Shown: positions 25,366 through 34,105 of the stretch, in pieces
Layout: each line of letters starts with the position of its first letter
How positions within the stretch are numbered: position 1 is the stretch's first letter
Origin: Clostridia bacterium
GTDB lineage: Bacteria; Bacillota; Clostridia; Oscillospirales; CAG-272
Length of the DNA stretch: 58,201 nucleotides
Direction of reading: 5' to 3'
Assembly: GCA_017407225.1 (NCBI GenBank)
Contig: JAFQWY010000334.1
Location: 1 to 58,201 of the forward strand
The notes under the pieces: model-generated
Database searches by the model: none
The model's input: the letters and a program-made list of their open reading frames with translations, nothing else
What the model was told of the DNA's origin: nothing
Translations under genes and position numbers: made by a program

Positions 25366-26834
25366 ATTTTAACTCCATAGAATTCCTGATCTTCTATCCG
25401 ATCGTACTCCTTCTGAATTATATTGTACCCCTGAAGTACCGCTGGATCGCACTTCTGGCATTCAGCTACTACTTCTATATGTCCTGGAACCCGTCCCTGA
25501 TCTTCCTGATCATGTTCACCACGGTTGTTTCCTGGGTATGCTCCCTGATTATTGAGAAGACGGACAAAAAGCCGGTCAAGAAGCTGTGCATTACGGTTAC
25601 GCTTCTGATCTGTCTGGGAGTGCTGTTCTTCTTCAAGTATTACAACTTCCTGGCAAACTCCTTCTCCGCACTTCTGACTCTGTTCGGAACTCCCAGTACC
25701 GACTTTACCCTGAATCTGATTCTTCCCGTCGGTATTTCCTTCTACACCTTCCAGACTCTGTCCTACGCCATCGACGTATACCGCGGCGACGTAAAGACCG
25801 AGCGTCACTTCGGCTACTACGCACTGTTCGTTGTATTCTTCCCCCAGCTGGTTGCAGGCCCTATTGAAAGACCCGACAACCTGATTCCTCAGCTGAAGGC
25901 GGAGCACAAGTGGAACAACGAAGACGCACTGGCAGGCTTCAAGCGCATGGTTGTCGGCTTCTTCAAGAAAGTGGTTGTTGCCGACCTTCTCGCAAACTAT
26001 GTCAATGTAATCTACAATGATGTGGAAAACGCGACCGGTCTGGGCGTTGTCATTGCATCCGTGATGTTTGCGGTTCAGATCTACTGTGACTTCTCCGGCT
26101 ACACCGATATCGCAATCGGCTGTGCGAGAATCATGGGCTACCGTCTGATGCAGAACTTCGACCGTCCCTACTGCGCGAAATCCATCAAGGAATTCTGGAA
26201 CCGCTGGCACCTCTCCCTGTCCACGTGGGTCCGCGATTACCTGTTCTTCCCCCTGGGCGGCAGCCGCTGTTCTACCCTGAAGCGTTACCGCAACGTCATG
26301 ATCGTCTTCCTGGTATCCGGTCTCTGGCACGGTGCCGACTGGACCTATGTGATCTGGGGTGCTCTTCACGGCGTATATCAGGTGATCGGCTATATCACCA
26401 TCAACGCCCGCAAGAAGATGTTTGAAAAGTTCGGCTGGAACTGGGATTCCAAGTGGCACGGTATGCTGCAGACTGCCGTTACCTTCGTTTTGGCAGACTT
26501 CGCGTGGATCTTCTTCCGTGCGAACAACACCGCTGAACTGGGTACTCTTCTGAACAGACTGTTCACTTCCTGGTCCACTCCCATGTCCGAAGTATTCGAC
26601 ACCATGGGTCTGACTCTGACCGGTGCCGTTATCTCCGTTCTGTCCGTGGCAATCATGGTGATCCTGGACAGACTGGTACGCCACAACGAACAGCCTCAGG
26701 CAGACGGTACTCTCCGCTCCACGCTGGCACTCTCCAACGGCAAGTCCCTCGTTTATGTCTGGGCTATCATCATTGCATGGATGGTACTCCTCGCAGGCGA
26801 CGGCTCCAGCTCCTTCATCTACTTCCAGTTCTAA
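25362..26834 (+). CDS. MBOAT family membrane O-acyltransferase (AlgI/DltB-like)
   Basis: 490 residues with about ten membrane segments. Family motifs include LPVGISFYTFQTLSYAIDVY, FFPQLVAGPIERP, EFWNRWHLSLSTWVRDYLFF and GLWHGADWTYVIWGALHG with the catalytic histidine. AlgI-like proteins pass acetyl groups across the membrane for O-acetylation of exported polysaccharides; DltB does the same with D-alanine. The usual AlgJ/AlgX-type periplasmic partner is not encoded next to it. A repeat element begins directly at its stop codon, then a terminator. Confidence 0.93.
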   Translation: MNFNSIEFLIFYPIVLLLNYIVPLKYRWIALLAFSYYFYMSWNPSLIFLIMFTTVVSWVCSLIIEKTDKKPVKKLCITVTLLICLGVLFFFKYYNFLANSFSALLTLFGTPSTDFTLNLILPVGISFYTFQTLSYAIDVYRGDVKTERHFGYYALFVVFFPQLVAGPIERPDNLIPQLKAEHKWNNEDALAGFKRMVVGFFKKVVVADLLANYVNVIYNDVENATGLGVVIASVMFAVQIYCDFSGYTDIAIGCARIMGYRLMQNFDRPYCAKSIKEFWNRWHLSLSTWVRDYLFFPLGGSRCSTLKRYRNVMIVFLVSGLWHGADWTYVIWGALHGVYQVIGYITINARKKMFEKFGWNWDSKWHGMLQTAVTFVLADFAWIFFRANNTAELGTLLNRLFTSWSTPMSEVFDTMGLTLTGAVISVLSVAIMVILDRLVRHNEQPQADGTLRSTLALSNGKSLVYVWAIIIAWMVLLAGDGSSSFIYFQF

Positions 26835-26918
26835 CCGGGATGCCCCGGTGGGCATGACTCGGCGTACTTGAAGCTGTGATTATTACAATTCCCACGACCG
26901 TTCGCTGACGCTGATTGG
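26835..26918 (+). repeat. Copy B of the short dispersed repeat
   Basis: It starts immediately after the MBOAT stop codon with the hairpin CCGGG-ATGC-CCCGG, then GTGGGC, ACTCGGCGTACTT, ~22 variable bases, CCCACGACC and TTCGCTGACGCTGA. The block order matches copies A and C, and the element has the same orientation relative to its upstream gene as copy A. Confidence 0.85.
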
Positions 26919-26942
26919 TTCAGGAATACATAAGTAAACTCA

Positions 26943-26981
26943 GGCTTACAGTTCGTTTATGGGCTGTAAGCCTTTTGTTTT
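26943..26981 (+). terminator. Rho-independent terminator after the MBOAT operon
   Basis: Stem GGCTTACAG / CTGTAAGCC with a 12-nt loop, followed by TTTTGTTTT. Confidence 0.88.
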
Positions 26982-27011
26982 GAAAAAAACGAGAAAATTT
27001 CGATTCCATAC

Positions 27012-27040
27012 TTTACTTTGATAACGCGATAGTGTATAAT
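27012..27040 (+). promoter_or_regulatory. Sigma-A promoter of the TrpR-like gene
   Basis: TTTACT at 27012-27017, a 17-bp spacer and TATAAT at 27035-27040, 36 bp before the ATG. Confidence 0.65.
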
Positions 27041-27076
27041 AGTATCACTGTGAAATCTGAAACCAACGGAGGACTT

Positions 27077-27406
27077 ATGCCTATCAAGCGCCGTGATCCT
27101 GCAAAGGATTATCTTTTCGAAGCGATTTTATCTCTCAAGACAGTTGAGGATTGCTATAACTTTTTCGACGATCTCTGTACCATCAAGGAAGTGGATGATA
27201 TGTCCAAGCGGATCTGTGTGGCAAAGATGCTGGAGGAAAACACCGTTTACACCGAGATTACCGAGAAAACCGGTCTGAGCACCGCGACCATCAGCCGAAT
27301 CAACCGCTGTCTCAAGTACGGCAGCGACGGGTACAGTGAAATTCTCAAGCGGCTGGACGAAAAAGGTCTGAGACCGCCGGAATTCACGGACGGGGAGGCC
27401 AAGTGA
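27077..27406 (+). CDS. TrpR-like DNA-binding protein of the YerC/YecD family
   Basis: 109 residues from ATG 27077, placed by GGAGG just upstream. The family pattern is clear: LFEAILSLKTVEDCYNFFDD, DDMSKRICVAKMLEE and a TrpR-like helix-turn-helix (TYTEI-type region TEITEKTGLSTATISRINRC). YerC/YecD proteins are small regulators of unknown ligand in Firmicutes. The stop codon overlaps the start of the methyltransferase gene, so the two are co-translated. Confidence 0.93.
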   Translation: MPIKRRDPAKDYLFEAILSLKTVEDCYNFFDDLCTIKEVDDMSKRICVAKMLEENTVYTEITEKTGLSTATISRINRCLKYGSDGYSEILKRLDEKGLRPPEFTDGEAK

Positions 27407-28161
27407 TGCTGGACGGATATTCGGTTCTGGCTCCCGTCTACGACCGCCTCAACGATACCGTGGACTACGGCAAATGGGCGGCTTTCATCCGGGAGTGCTT
27501 CGGAAAATTCGCCTCGATTCCCGTGACTTCCGTTCTTGACATGGGATGCGGCACGGGAAGCATGACACTGGAGCTGGCAAAGCTGGGGTATGATATGACC
27601 GCACTGGATCTGTCGGAGGATATGCTTGCTGTGGCGGATGAGCGTGCCAGAGAAGAAAACCTCAGCGGAATCCTGTTTATCAGCGGTGATATGTGCGATT
27701 TCGAGCTGTACGGCACAGTCACTGCCATCACCTGCTGTCTGGACGGCATCAATCACCTGACTGACCGGGAGGAGCTGCTGGCGTGCTTTGCTCATGTGGC
27801 CAACTACCTGGAGCCGGGCGGGGTGTTTGTGTTTGATATGAATACGCCGTATCGGTTTAAAACTACCTACGCCGACCGGGACTACATTCTGGAAGACGAG
27901 GGAACCATGTGCTGCTGGCGGAACCGTCTGAACAAAAAGGGTGACATCGTGGATTTCTACCTGACCGTGTTTGAAGAACGGGACGGAGTCTGGCACCGCA
28001 CAGACGGTGTGGAGAGAGAAAGAGCCTACGGGCTGCGCGCTATCGAAAATGCACTGAACTCTGTGGGACTGGAGCTGTGCGATGTGTCAGCCGGCTACGG
28101 ATTCGAAAAGCCGGAGAAGACCACCGAACGCTGGTACATCACGGCGAAAAAGCCTTTATAA
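27406..28161 (+). CDS. SAM-dependent class I methyltransferase
   Basis: About 251 residues; a GTG at 27403 is an alternative start. The SAM-binding motif I is VTSVLDMGCGTGSMTLELA, motif II TALDLSEDML, and motif IV around FISGDMCDFEL. The substrate is not evident; the size and N-terminus (YSVLAPVYDRLNDTVDYGKW) match a clostridial family of small-molecule methyltransferases found next to YerC-like genes. It ends at a shared terminator. Confidence 0.92.
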   Translation: MLDGYSVLAPVYDRLNDTVDYGKWAAFIRECFGKFASIPVTSVLDMGCGTGSMTLELAKLGYDMTALDLSEDMLAVADERAREENLSGILFISGDMCDFELYGTVTAITCCLDGINHLTDREELLACFAHVANYLEPGGVFVFDMNTPYRFKTTYADRDYILEDEGTMCCWRNRLNKKGDIVDFYLTVFEERDGVWHRTDGVERERAYGLRAIENALNSVGLELCDVSAGYGFEKPEKTTERWYITAKKPL

Positions 28162-28164
28162 CGC

Positions 28165-28212
28165 AAAAACTGCCGAGTATCCGGAATTCTTCACCGGATT
28201 GCGGCAGTTTTT
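28165..28212. terminator. Bidirectional terminator
   Basis: Stem AAAAACTGCCG / CGGCAGTTTTT with an inner TCCGG/CCGGA stem. It serves the methyltransferase gene on one strand and the beta-helix gene on the other. Confidence 0.9.
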
Positions 28213-28217
28213 CTGTT

Positions 28218-29348
28218 TCAGTGCATGGAGTCTCTCTCAATGAGCCGACGGATGGTGCCCTTGTTGTCCCACACGGGAGCAGAAGCGCCATCCGCGGTGG
28301 TCTGATGGAGATTGTCGATCAGGAGCCGGTCGATGACAGCGGAGGGAGCCAGTGCAATGGCAGCAGCCGGAGTGGACCGGGTTTCATGGCGGATGATGTC
28401 GCGGAGAACCACATTTCCGCAGACAGCCCCTTTTCCGAACTCGATGATGGCACAGCGTTCGGCGTTTCCTTCCCAGTATCGGAAGCAGTCTTTACCGAGG
28501 GGCGTATAGCTCTTCCGGGCATGGACGTGCTCGATGGTGATGTCGTCAAACCATACGGCACCGGGACGGTTGTTGTGATTGGAGATGATAACCCCGTTGT
28601 GGCGGTAATCCCCGTACAGCCCGTCGATATGCACGGATCGCAGTTCGCAGTTCTCGCCGGACAGAAGGCGGATGCCGGAATAGCCGTTCATGGCGGTGAT
28701 ATTGTGAATGTACACGTTGGAGATGGGGCCGATGGAGATTTCCGCGTGGGGTTCGTCGTAGGTGGTCAGGGAAACCATGTCGTCGTTGGTGGTTCCGCAC
28801 AGGTTCTCGATTACGCCGTCCCGGGCAGGTCCGTTGATGTGAACCCCGTCGGTGGTGCCGAAGTGGTGATTGTAGTCGAAGAACAGATCCCGGCACACGA
28901 ATCCCCGCACATCCCCGATCTGGATGCCGTAACTGACGGGATTTTTCACGATCATACCGGAGAGGGAAATCCGGTCAAGATGGGCGAACCGGATCAGCTT
29001 GCCCTTGAAGAGGGAAGGGCTGTAGGGATCGTCCAGGCGGTGGATTGCTTCATATTCGGCGTCCAGTCCCATGGCATCACAGTTTCCGTCCCAGGTTCCG
29101 CCGATGATTTCAATATTTTCATCCCGTCCGCCGCCTGCAAAATGCTTGTTTTCGATCAGGGCGCATCTTGACATGGGCGCGGCGAGAAGAACGGCTCCGG
29201 GGGAGAGAATTAGGCGGGTATTCGAGTGGATTACGAGTGTTTTGGTGATGAGATAGGTGCCGGGTCTGTCGATGGTGACGATGCCCTGTCTGTCCAGCAG
29301 TTCCTGCAGAGCGGCGGTGTCATCGCGGATTCCGTCTCCGTACAGCAT
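28218..29348 (-). CDS. Right-handed beta-helix protein, GH28/polygalacturonase-like
   Basis: 376 residues. The start DGIRDDTAALQELLDRQG is the common entry of pectate-lyase-type beta helices, and repeated strand turns fill the protein (IEIIGGTWDGN, ISLSGMIVKNP, VYIHNITAMN). The region HFGTTDGVHINGPARDGVIE and TNDDMVSL resembles the GH28 active site with its paired aspartates. No signal peptide, so a cytoplasmic enzyme on small pectic oligomers is likely. GGAGGT precedes the ATG; the promoter is at 29383-29411. Confidence 0.82.
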   Translation of the reverse strand: MLYGDGIRDDTAALQELLDRQGIVTIDRPGTYLITKTLVIHSNTRLILSPGAVLLAAPMSRCALIENKHFAGGGRDENIEIIGGTWDGNCDAMGLDAEYEAIHRLDDPYSPSLFKGKLIRFAHLDRISLSGMIVKNPVSYGIQIGDVRGFVCRDLFFDYNHHFGTTDGVHINGPARDGVIENLCGTTNDDMVSLTTYDEPHAEISIGPISNVYIHNITAMNGYSGIRLLSGENCELRSVHIDGLYGDYRHNGVIISNHNNRPGAVWFDDITIEHVHARKSYTPLGKDCFRYWEGNAERCAIIEFGKGAVCGNVVLRDIIRHETRSTPAAAIALAPSAVIDRLLIDNLHQTTADGASAPVWDNKGTIRRLIERDSMH

Positions 29349-29382
29349 GGGATACCTCCGTTATATTCAGCGTTTTTCTTTC

Positions 29383-29411
29383 ATTATAGCACCGGGGAGA
29401 TGGAAAATCAA
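29383..29411 (-). promoter_or_regulatory. Sigma-A promoter of the beta-helix gene
   Basis: On the minus strand TTGATT (29406-29411), a 17-bp spacer and TATAAT (29383-29388). Confidence 0.75.
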
Positions 29412-29418
29412 GGGTTAC

Positions 29419-30540
29419 TCACGCCTGTCGAAGCTTTTCCAGCAGTGCGGCGAATTCCGCAGTATCGCGGACGGATGCGAAACCGGGAGCAATCTCCATG
29501 GTGCGGATGAAGTCGGATTTCCGGTGATGTACGCCGAACGATGAGAGATTGTGATCCAGATGGGTTCCGTCGGGATAAATGTAAACATCCTCACGGAGTT
29601 CTTCGTTTTTGTTGCACAGTACCCGGATATTCCGGAACAGAATCGGTGTGCCCAGATCCAGCGGTACTTCTGCAGGGAGTCCGATGTACCCGACGGCTTC
29701 GCTGACCGCTTCTCTGAGTTCACGCCAGCCTTCGTCCGTGCGGTTTTCGACAAACAGCGCCAGAGCAAGATCCATACGGAATTCCGCGTGCCATGCCAGC
29801 CATCCGTCCGGAATCTGTCCGCCGCCGAAATATTCCAGCAGACTCATGCGGAACCGGCTCAGGTTCTCACACTCCACAGGATCGTCAAGGTGGGGGAGGA
29901 TCTGGTATCGGTTCAGAAGATGCAGAATCACGGAGAGATTGTTCCGACCGGTCAGATTCTGCTTCTGTTCTTTGTCTCCCATCCGTTTGGCATAGCGTTC
30001 CAGTCTTTCGTAATAGGTATTGCAGTAGTTTACCGGCAGCATTTTCGCCCATTTTTCGAATTCCTCACCCTCCGCGGCGTCGCACATATGCCAGATGGCG
30101 CTTTCTCTGATGTGGCTTTCGGTGCATTCTGCTATGATCCGCTCACACAGCCGGCGCAGCATCTCCATGTATTCGGGCTTTTTATGGGACCGGGTATTCA
30201 TTATCATGATGCACAGGTCGTTCATGATGGCATAATTATTGGGATACTTCCGGTGGTATGCAAGGCAGTGCTCCAGACTGGCTCTGCCGTTTTCGTTCAG
30301 ACCTTCGTAGTAGCGCTTCATGTCCGCTTCAACGGCAGCTTTGTCATTGCCGATCAGCTCATCCACGGTGATTCCGAAATAGTTGGCAATTACGGGCAGC
30401 AGCTCAATATCGGGATATCCGCCGTGCTCCCAGTTGGAAACGGACTGGGGAGACACGCCAAGCGCGGATGCCAGCTCTTCCTGGGTCATATTTTTTGCTT
30501 TTCTGTATCTGAGAACGGCTTCGTCGATGTGCAGTTTCAT
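29419..30540 (-). CDS. XRE family regulator with long helical C-terminal part
   Basis: About 373 residues from ATG 30540 with GAGGAG upstream. The Cro/C1 helix-turn-helix lies at residues ~8-62 (VLRYRKAKNMTQEELASALG, VSPQSVSNWEHGGYPDIELL). The rest is ~300 residues of helical, TPR-like sequence with regularly spaced aromatic residues. A second protein of the same design is encoded by the broken gene at 38988-40126. It is divergent from recQ; two tandem palindromes at 30640-30672 lie between the two promoters and are the likely binding sites. Confidence 0.88.
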   Translation of the reverse strand: MKLHIDEAVLRYRKAKNMTQEELASALGVSPQSVSNWEHGGYPDIELLPVIANYFGITVDELIGNDKAAVEADMKRYYEGLNENGRASLEHCLAYHRKYPNNYAIMNDLCIMIMNTRSHKKPEYMEMLRRLCERIIAECTESHIRESAIWHMCDAAEGEEFEKWAKMLPVNYCNTYYERLERYAKRMGDKEQKQNLTGRNNLSVILHLLNRYQILPHLDDPVECENLSRFRMSLLEYFGGGQIPDGWLAWHAEFRMDLALALFVENRTDEGWRELREAVSEAVGYIGLPAEVPLDLGTPILFRNIRVLCNKNEELREDVYIYPDGTHLDHNLSSFGVHHRKSDFIRTMEIAPGFASVRDTAEFAALLEKLRQA

Positions 30541-30587
30541 GGTATTCTCCTCGCTTGTATGATTCAGGGCGCGCATCCTGTGGTTAT

Positions 30588-30616
30588 ATGATACCATAGG
30601 ACAGAGGCCGTGTCAA
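30588..30616 (-). promoter_or_regulatory. Sigma-A promoter of the XRE regulator gene
   Basis: On the minus strand TTGACA (30611-30616), a 17-bp spacer and TATCAT (30588-30593). Confidence 0.82.
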
Positions 30617-30639
30617 TCGTCCCGTATGGGAAGCTGATT

Positions 30640-30672
30640 CCAATACTATTGGAGTTTAACCAATATGATTGG
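30640..30672. promoter_or_regulatory. Two tandem palindromic operators between xre and recQ
   Basis: CCAATACTATTGG at 30640-30652 and CCAATATGATTGG at 30660-30672, each followed by AGTTT, with a 20-bp period (two helical turns). This suits cooperative binding by a dimeric helix-turn-helix protein, most simply the adjacent XRE regulator. Confidence 0.72.
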
Positions 30673-30725
30673 AGTTTTCTTCCGGTCATTCGCATGACAG
30701 GAAGGTGTACGATTGTTCGGAATTC

Positions 30726-30754
30726 TTGACAAGGCATGGCGGATGCGGTATAAT
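30726..30754 (+). promoter_or_regulatory. Sigma-A promoter of recQ
   Basis: TTGACA at 30726-30731, a 17-bp spacer and TATAAT at 30749-30754. It lies inside the upstream extension of the recQ reading frame, which shows that the true start is further downstream. Confidence 0.88.
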
Positions 30755-30787
30755 AATGAAAAGAATAACAGAAAACAGGATCATATT

Positions 30788-32626
30788 TTGGATAAATTTA
30801 CAGTATTAAAAGAGATATTCGGTCACGAGAACTTCCGGCGAGGGCAGGGGGAGATTGTGGATTCCCTAACCTCCGGACGGGACGTGCTTGCCATCATGCC
30901 CACCGGCGGAGGAAAGTCTGTCTGCTACCAGATTCCCGCACTGATGGCGGACGGCGTGACTTTTGTAATCTCACCCCTGATTTCCCTCATGAAGGACCAG
31001 GTGCAGGCGCTGATCCAGAACGGTGTGAGAGCGGCGTACATCAACTCCTCACTGACCGTGAATCAGTATTACAAAGTCCTCGACAATATGCGCGCCGGGG
31101 TGTACAAGATCATCTACATTGCTCCCGAGCGCCTGGAGTCCGACGGATTTCTCCAGTGCTGCTGGGACATGAACATTTCCCTCATCGCCATCGACGAAGC
31201 CCACTGTGTCTCAGGATGGGGTCAGGATTTCCGGCCGGCATACCTTGGAATTGCGAAGTTCATCGACAGCCTGCCGCGGCGTCCCGTGGTTGGGGCATTC
31301 ACCGCTACTGCTACAGAGAAAGTGAAGAACGATATCGCGGAGCTGCTGAGACTGGAGGATCCCTTTGAAGTCACCACCGGATTCGACCGTCCCAATCTGA
31401 GTTTTGAAGTGATTCCCACTACCAAAGGCGGAAAACCCGGCGAGCTTCTCAGACTGATGCGGGAGAGATTCAAAGAAAAATGCGGCATCGTCTACTGCGG
31501 AACCCGTGCGCTGGTGGAAGAAGTGGCTCTTCTGCTCCGGTCAAACGGATACGAATCCCGTGCCTATCACGCGGGGATGGGGGACGCCGAACGCCACGCC
31601 GCACAGGATGATTTTATCTACGACCGATGTACTGTGATGGTTGCCACCAATGCTTTCGGGATGGGGATTGACAAGTCCAACGTGGCGTTTGTCATCCACT
31701 ACAATATGCCCAAGGATGTGGAGAGCTATTATCAGGAAGCGGGACGTGCCGGGCGTGACGGTTCCGATGCGGACTGTGTGCTTCTGTGGAGCGACTCGGA
31801 CATTGTGCTCAACCGGTTCCTTATCGAAAAAGGGGAAGGAGCACCGGGGATTGTGCCGGAAGTACAGGAGCAGCTGAAGCGGATTGAAATGGACCGGCTG
31901 GGGAAGATGGCGGACTACTGCCGCACACTCGGCTGTCTCAGAGCCTATCTCCTCCGGTATTTCGGGGAAGAGCCGGAATCGGACAACTGCGGAAACTGCT
32001 CCAACTGCACCGGGGACTTTGAGACGAAGGACATCACCGTGGATGCCCAGAAAATTCTCTCCTGTATTGCACGGACGGACAACCGGTTCGGAGCAACCAC
32101 CATTGCGGCGATTCTCCGCGGCACCATGAACGAGCAGATTGAGAAATACAATCTGGACGCCCAGTCTACATACGGCATCATGAAGGGAGCGACGGAGAAA
32201 TACATCCGTCAGGTCATCGGGGAACTGCGGATGCAGGGATACCTGAGCGTGGACGAGAGCACAATCTACCGGATTCCGTCCCTGACTCCGAAAGCGAGGG
32301 ATATCCTTACCGGGGGGGTTCATGTATTCATGAAAGTCCAGCAGACCGCAGAACAGGCAGCGGTAAAATCCAGAACCCGTCAGCGGGTAATGGATGATAC
32401 GGTACAGAACGGCGGACTGCTGGAACAGCTGAAAGCGGAGCGGAACCGTTTCGCCCGTGCAATGGGTGTGCCTGCCTACGTGGTATTTACCGATGCGGCG
32501 CTGTACGATATGTGCCGGATCATGCCGAAGAACACGGAGGAGCTGCTGACCGTATCCGGTGTGGGCAAGGTAAAAGCCCAGAAATACGGCGAAAGCTTTC
32601 TGGAAATCATCCGTAAATTCGGCTGA
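30788..32626 (+). CDS. recQ: ATP-dependent DNA helicase RecQ
   Basis: About 612 residues from TTG 30788 (protein MDKFTVLKEIFGHENFRRGQ); the frame opens at 30713 but the promoter lies within that part. Motif I is MPTGGGKSVCYQIP, motif II AIDEAHCVSGWGQDFRP and motif VI QEAGRAGRDGSDADC. The zinc-binding region contains CLRAYLLRYFGE and CGNCSNC, and the C-terminal HRDC domain ends with TVSGVGKVKAQKYGESFL. RecQ unwinds DNA 3' to 5' in recombination and repair. AGGA lies ~8 nt before the TTG. It has its own promoter. Confidence 0.95.
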   Translation: MDKFTVLKEIFGHENFRRGQGEIVDSLTSGRDVLAIMPTGGGKSVCYQIPALMADGVTFVISPLISLMKDQVQALIQNGVRAAYINSSLTVNQYYKVLDNMRAGVYKIIYIAPERLESDGFLQCCWDMNISLIAIDEAHCVSGWGQDFRPAYLGIAKFIDSLPRRPVVGAFTATATEKVKNDIAELLRLEDPFEVTTGFDRPNLSFEVIPTTKGGKPGELLRLMRERFKEKCGIVYCGTRALVEEVALLLRSNGYESRAYHAGMGDAERHAAQDDFIYDRCTVMVATNAFGMGIDKSNVAFVIHYNMPKDVESYYQEAGRAGRDGSDADCVLLWSDSDIVLNRFLIEKGEGAPGIVPEVQEQLKRIEMDRLGKMADYCRTLGCLRAYLLRYFGEEPESDNCGNCSNCTGDFETKDITVDAQKILSCIARTDNRFGATTIAAILRGTMNEQIEKYNLDAQSTYGIMKGATEKYIRQVIGELRMQGYLSVDESTIYRIPSLTPKARDILTGGVHVFMKVQQTAEQAAVKSRTRQRVMDDTVQNGGLLEQLKAERNRFARAMGVPAYVVFTDAALYDMCRIMPKNTEELLTVSGVGKVKAQKYGESFLEIIRKFG

Positions 32627-32663
32627 CATAAGACCATAATCTGCAATTCGTTGGAGGTAACAA

Positions 32664-34076
32664 ATGAACTGCATTACATACGAAATGTTCGGCGCAGCAG
32701 GCGACGGCGTGACCAATGACATGCCTGCCATCATTGCTGCTCATGAGGAAGCAAACCGGCTGAATCTTCCCGTGAAGACAAAGGAAGGCGCGGTTTATTT
32801 CATCGAAAACCGTGCTGCGACAGCGGTTGTGAAGACTTGTGTTGACTGGACGGGATCAAAGTTCATCATCGACGACCGGGATCTGGAGGATATCAAAAAG
32901 CCGGTTTTCTCCGTTCCTTCCTGTATGGAGCCCGTGGGGCTGAAGCTGACCTCCCTCACTGCCGGTCAGGATAGAATTGAGAATCCCACGGGGATGGAGC
33001 TGTACGTTCAGGTGAAGAACGAAAACCACATGGACTACATCCGCAAAGGTCCCAATCAGAACAACGGCACCGCACGCCAGGACTGCTTCGTGGTTCTGCC
33101 TGACGGAAGCCTGACCTCTCCCGTTTCCTTTGATTTTGAGGAAATCACATACTGCCGTGCCGTACCCATGGATACTCCCCTCACCCTCCGCGGCGGGGAA
33201 TTCACCACCATTGCCAACGCGGCGGAATCCAGATACAACTACCATGCGCGGAATATCGAAATCAGCCGTTCCTACGTGGAAGCGGACGGAATCAGTCATT
33301 ATGTCACCGGTGAAGAGGATCATGGCGCACCCTATCGGGGATTTATTTCCGTGACGGGATGCGCTCATGTACGGATTCACGACTGCCTGTTCACGGCGCA
33401 CAAAACCTACTGGACAATCGGCGCGGCGAACCGTCCCGTTCCCATGGGATCCTACGACATCAACTGCGGCAGTGCGGTGGATGTGAAGTTCGAGCGGTGC
33501 ACGCAGACCACGGACATCATGGATCGGGCGTACTGGGGGCTGATCGGCTCCAATTTCTGTCGTGACATGGTGCTGGAAGACTGTGAATTTTCCCGGTTCG
33601 ATGCCCACATGGGCGTGGCAAACTGCACCATCCGCCGGTGCAGGCTGGGGCATCAGTGCCTCAACGCCATCGGGTTCGGTCAGTTCAACATCATTGATAC
33701 CGAAGCATGCGGCTATGCCTTCGTGAATCTCAGGGACGACTACGGATGCACCTGGAAGGGTGACATGATCATCCGCAACTGCGTGTGGAATCCTCTGGGT
33801 GACAACCGCTACATCTTCAACGCCCACAACGACGGTACCCACGATTTCGGTTATACCTGCTATCTGCCGAAGAATGTGGTGATCGAAGGCTTTACCGTAA
33901 AGGGCGGATGCGAAACCCTCGCGGTATTCAACGACTGGCGCGGCAATCCCGGCGGGGACGTGAAATATCCCATGGTGAAGCCGGAATACGTCAGCATCAG
34001 AGATGTGAGCGGTGCGGACAATGTGGTGCTCTGTCCGGATGGGGATCTGCTGAAGGATACGGAATTCATCAAGTAA
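32664..34076 (+). CDS. Right-handed beta-helix protein (pectate-lyase superfamily)
   Basis: 470 residues. The start ITYEMFGAAGDGVTNDMPAI is the typical N-terminus of pectate-lyase-3-type beta helices (related to GH28 and GH55). Strand-turn repeats run through the middle (HVRIHDCLFTAHK, DVKFERCTQTTD, DMVLEDCEFSRFD, CTIRRCRLGH). GGAGG precedes the ATG. No signal peptide. It is followed 29 bp later by a GH42 gene, so a joint role in breaking down pectic side-chain oligosaccharides is plausible. Catalytic residues cannot be assigned by eye. Confidence 0.8.
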   Translation: MNCITYEMFGAAGDGVTNDMPAIIAAHEEANRLNLPVKTKEGAVYFIENRAATAVVKTCVDWTGSKFIIDDRDLEDIKKPVFSVPSCMEPVGLKLTSLTAGQDRIENPTGMELYVQVKNENHMDYIRKGPNQNNGTARQDCFVVLPDGSLTSPVSFDFEEITYCRAVPMDTPLTLRGGEFTTIANAAESRYNYHARNIEISRSYVEADGISHYVTGEEDHGAPYRGFISVTGCAHVRIHDCLFTAHKTYWTIGAANRPVPMGSYDINCGSAVDVKFERCTQTTDIMDRAYWGLIGSNFCRDMVLEDCEFSRFDAHMGVANCTIRRCRLGHQCLNAIGFGQFNIIDTEACGYAFVNLRDDYGCTWKGDMIIRNCVWNPLGDNRYIFNAHNDGTHDFGYTCYLPKNVVIEGFTVKGGCETLAVFNDWRGNPGGDVKYPMVKPEYVSIRDVSGADNVVLCPDGDLLKDTEFIK

Positions 34077-34105
34077 ATTAAACATTCAGAATAAGGAGAA
34101 AAAAC

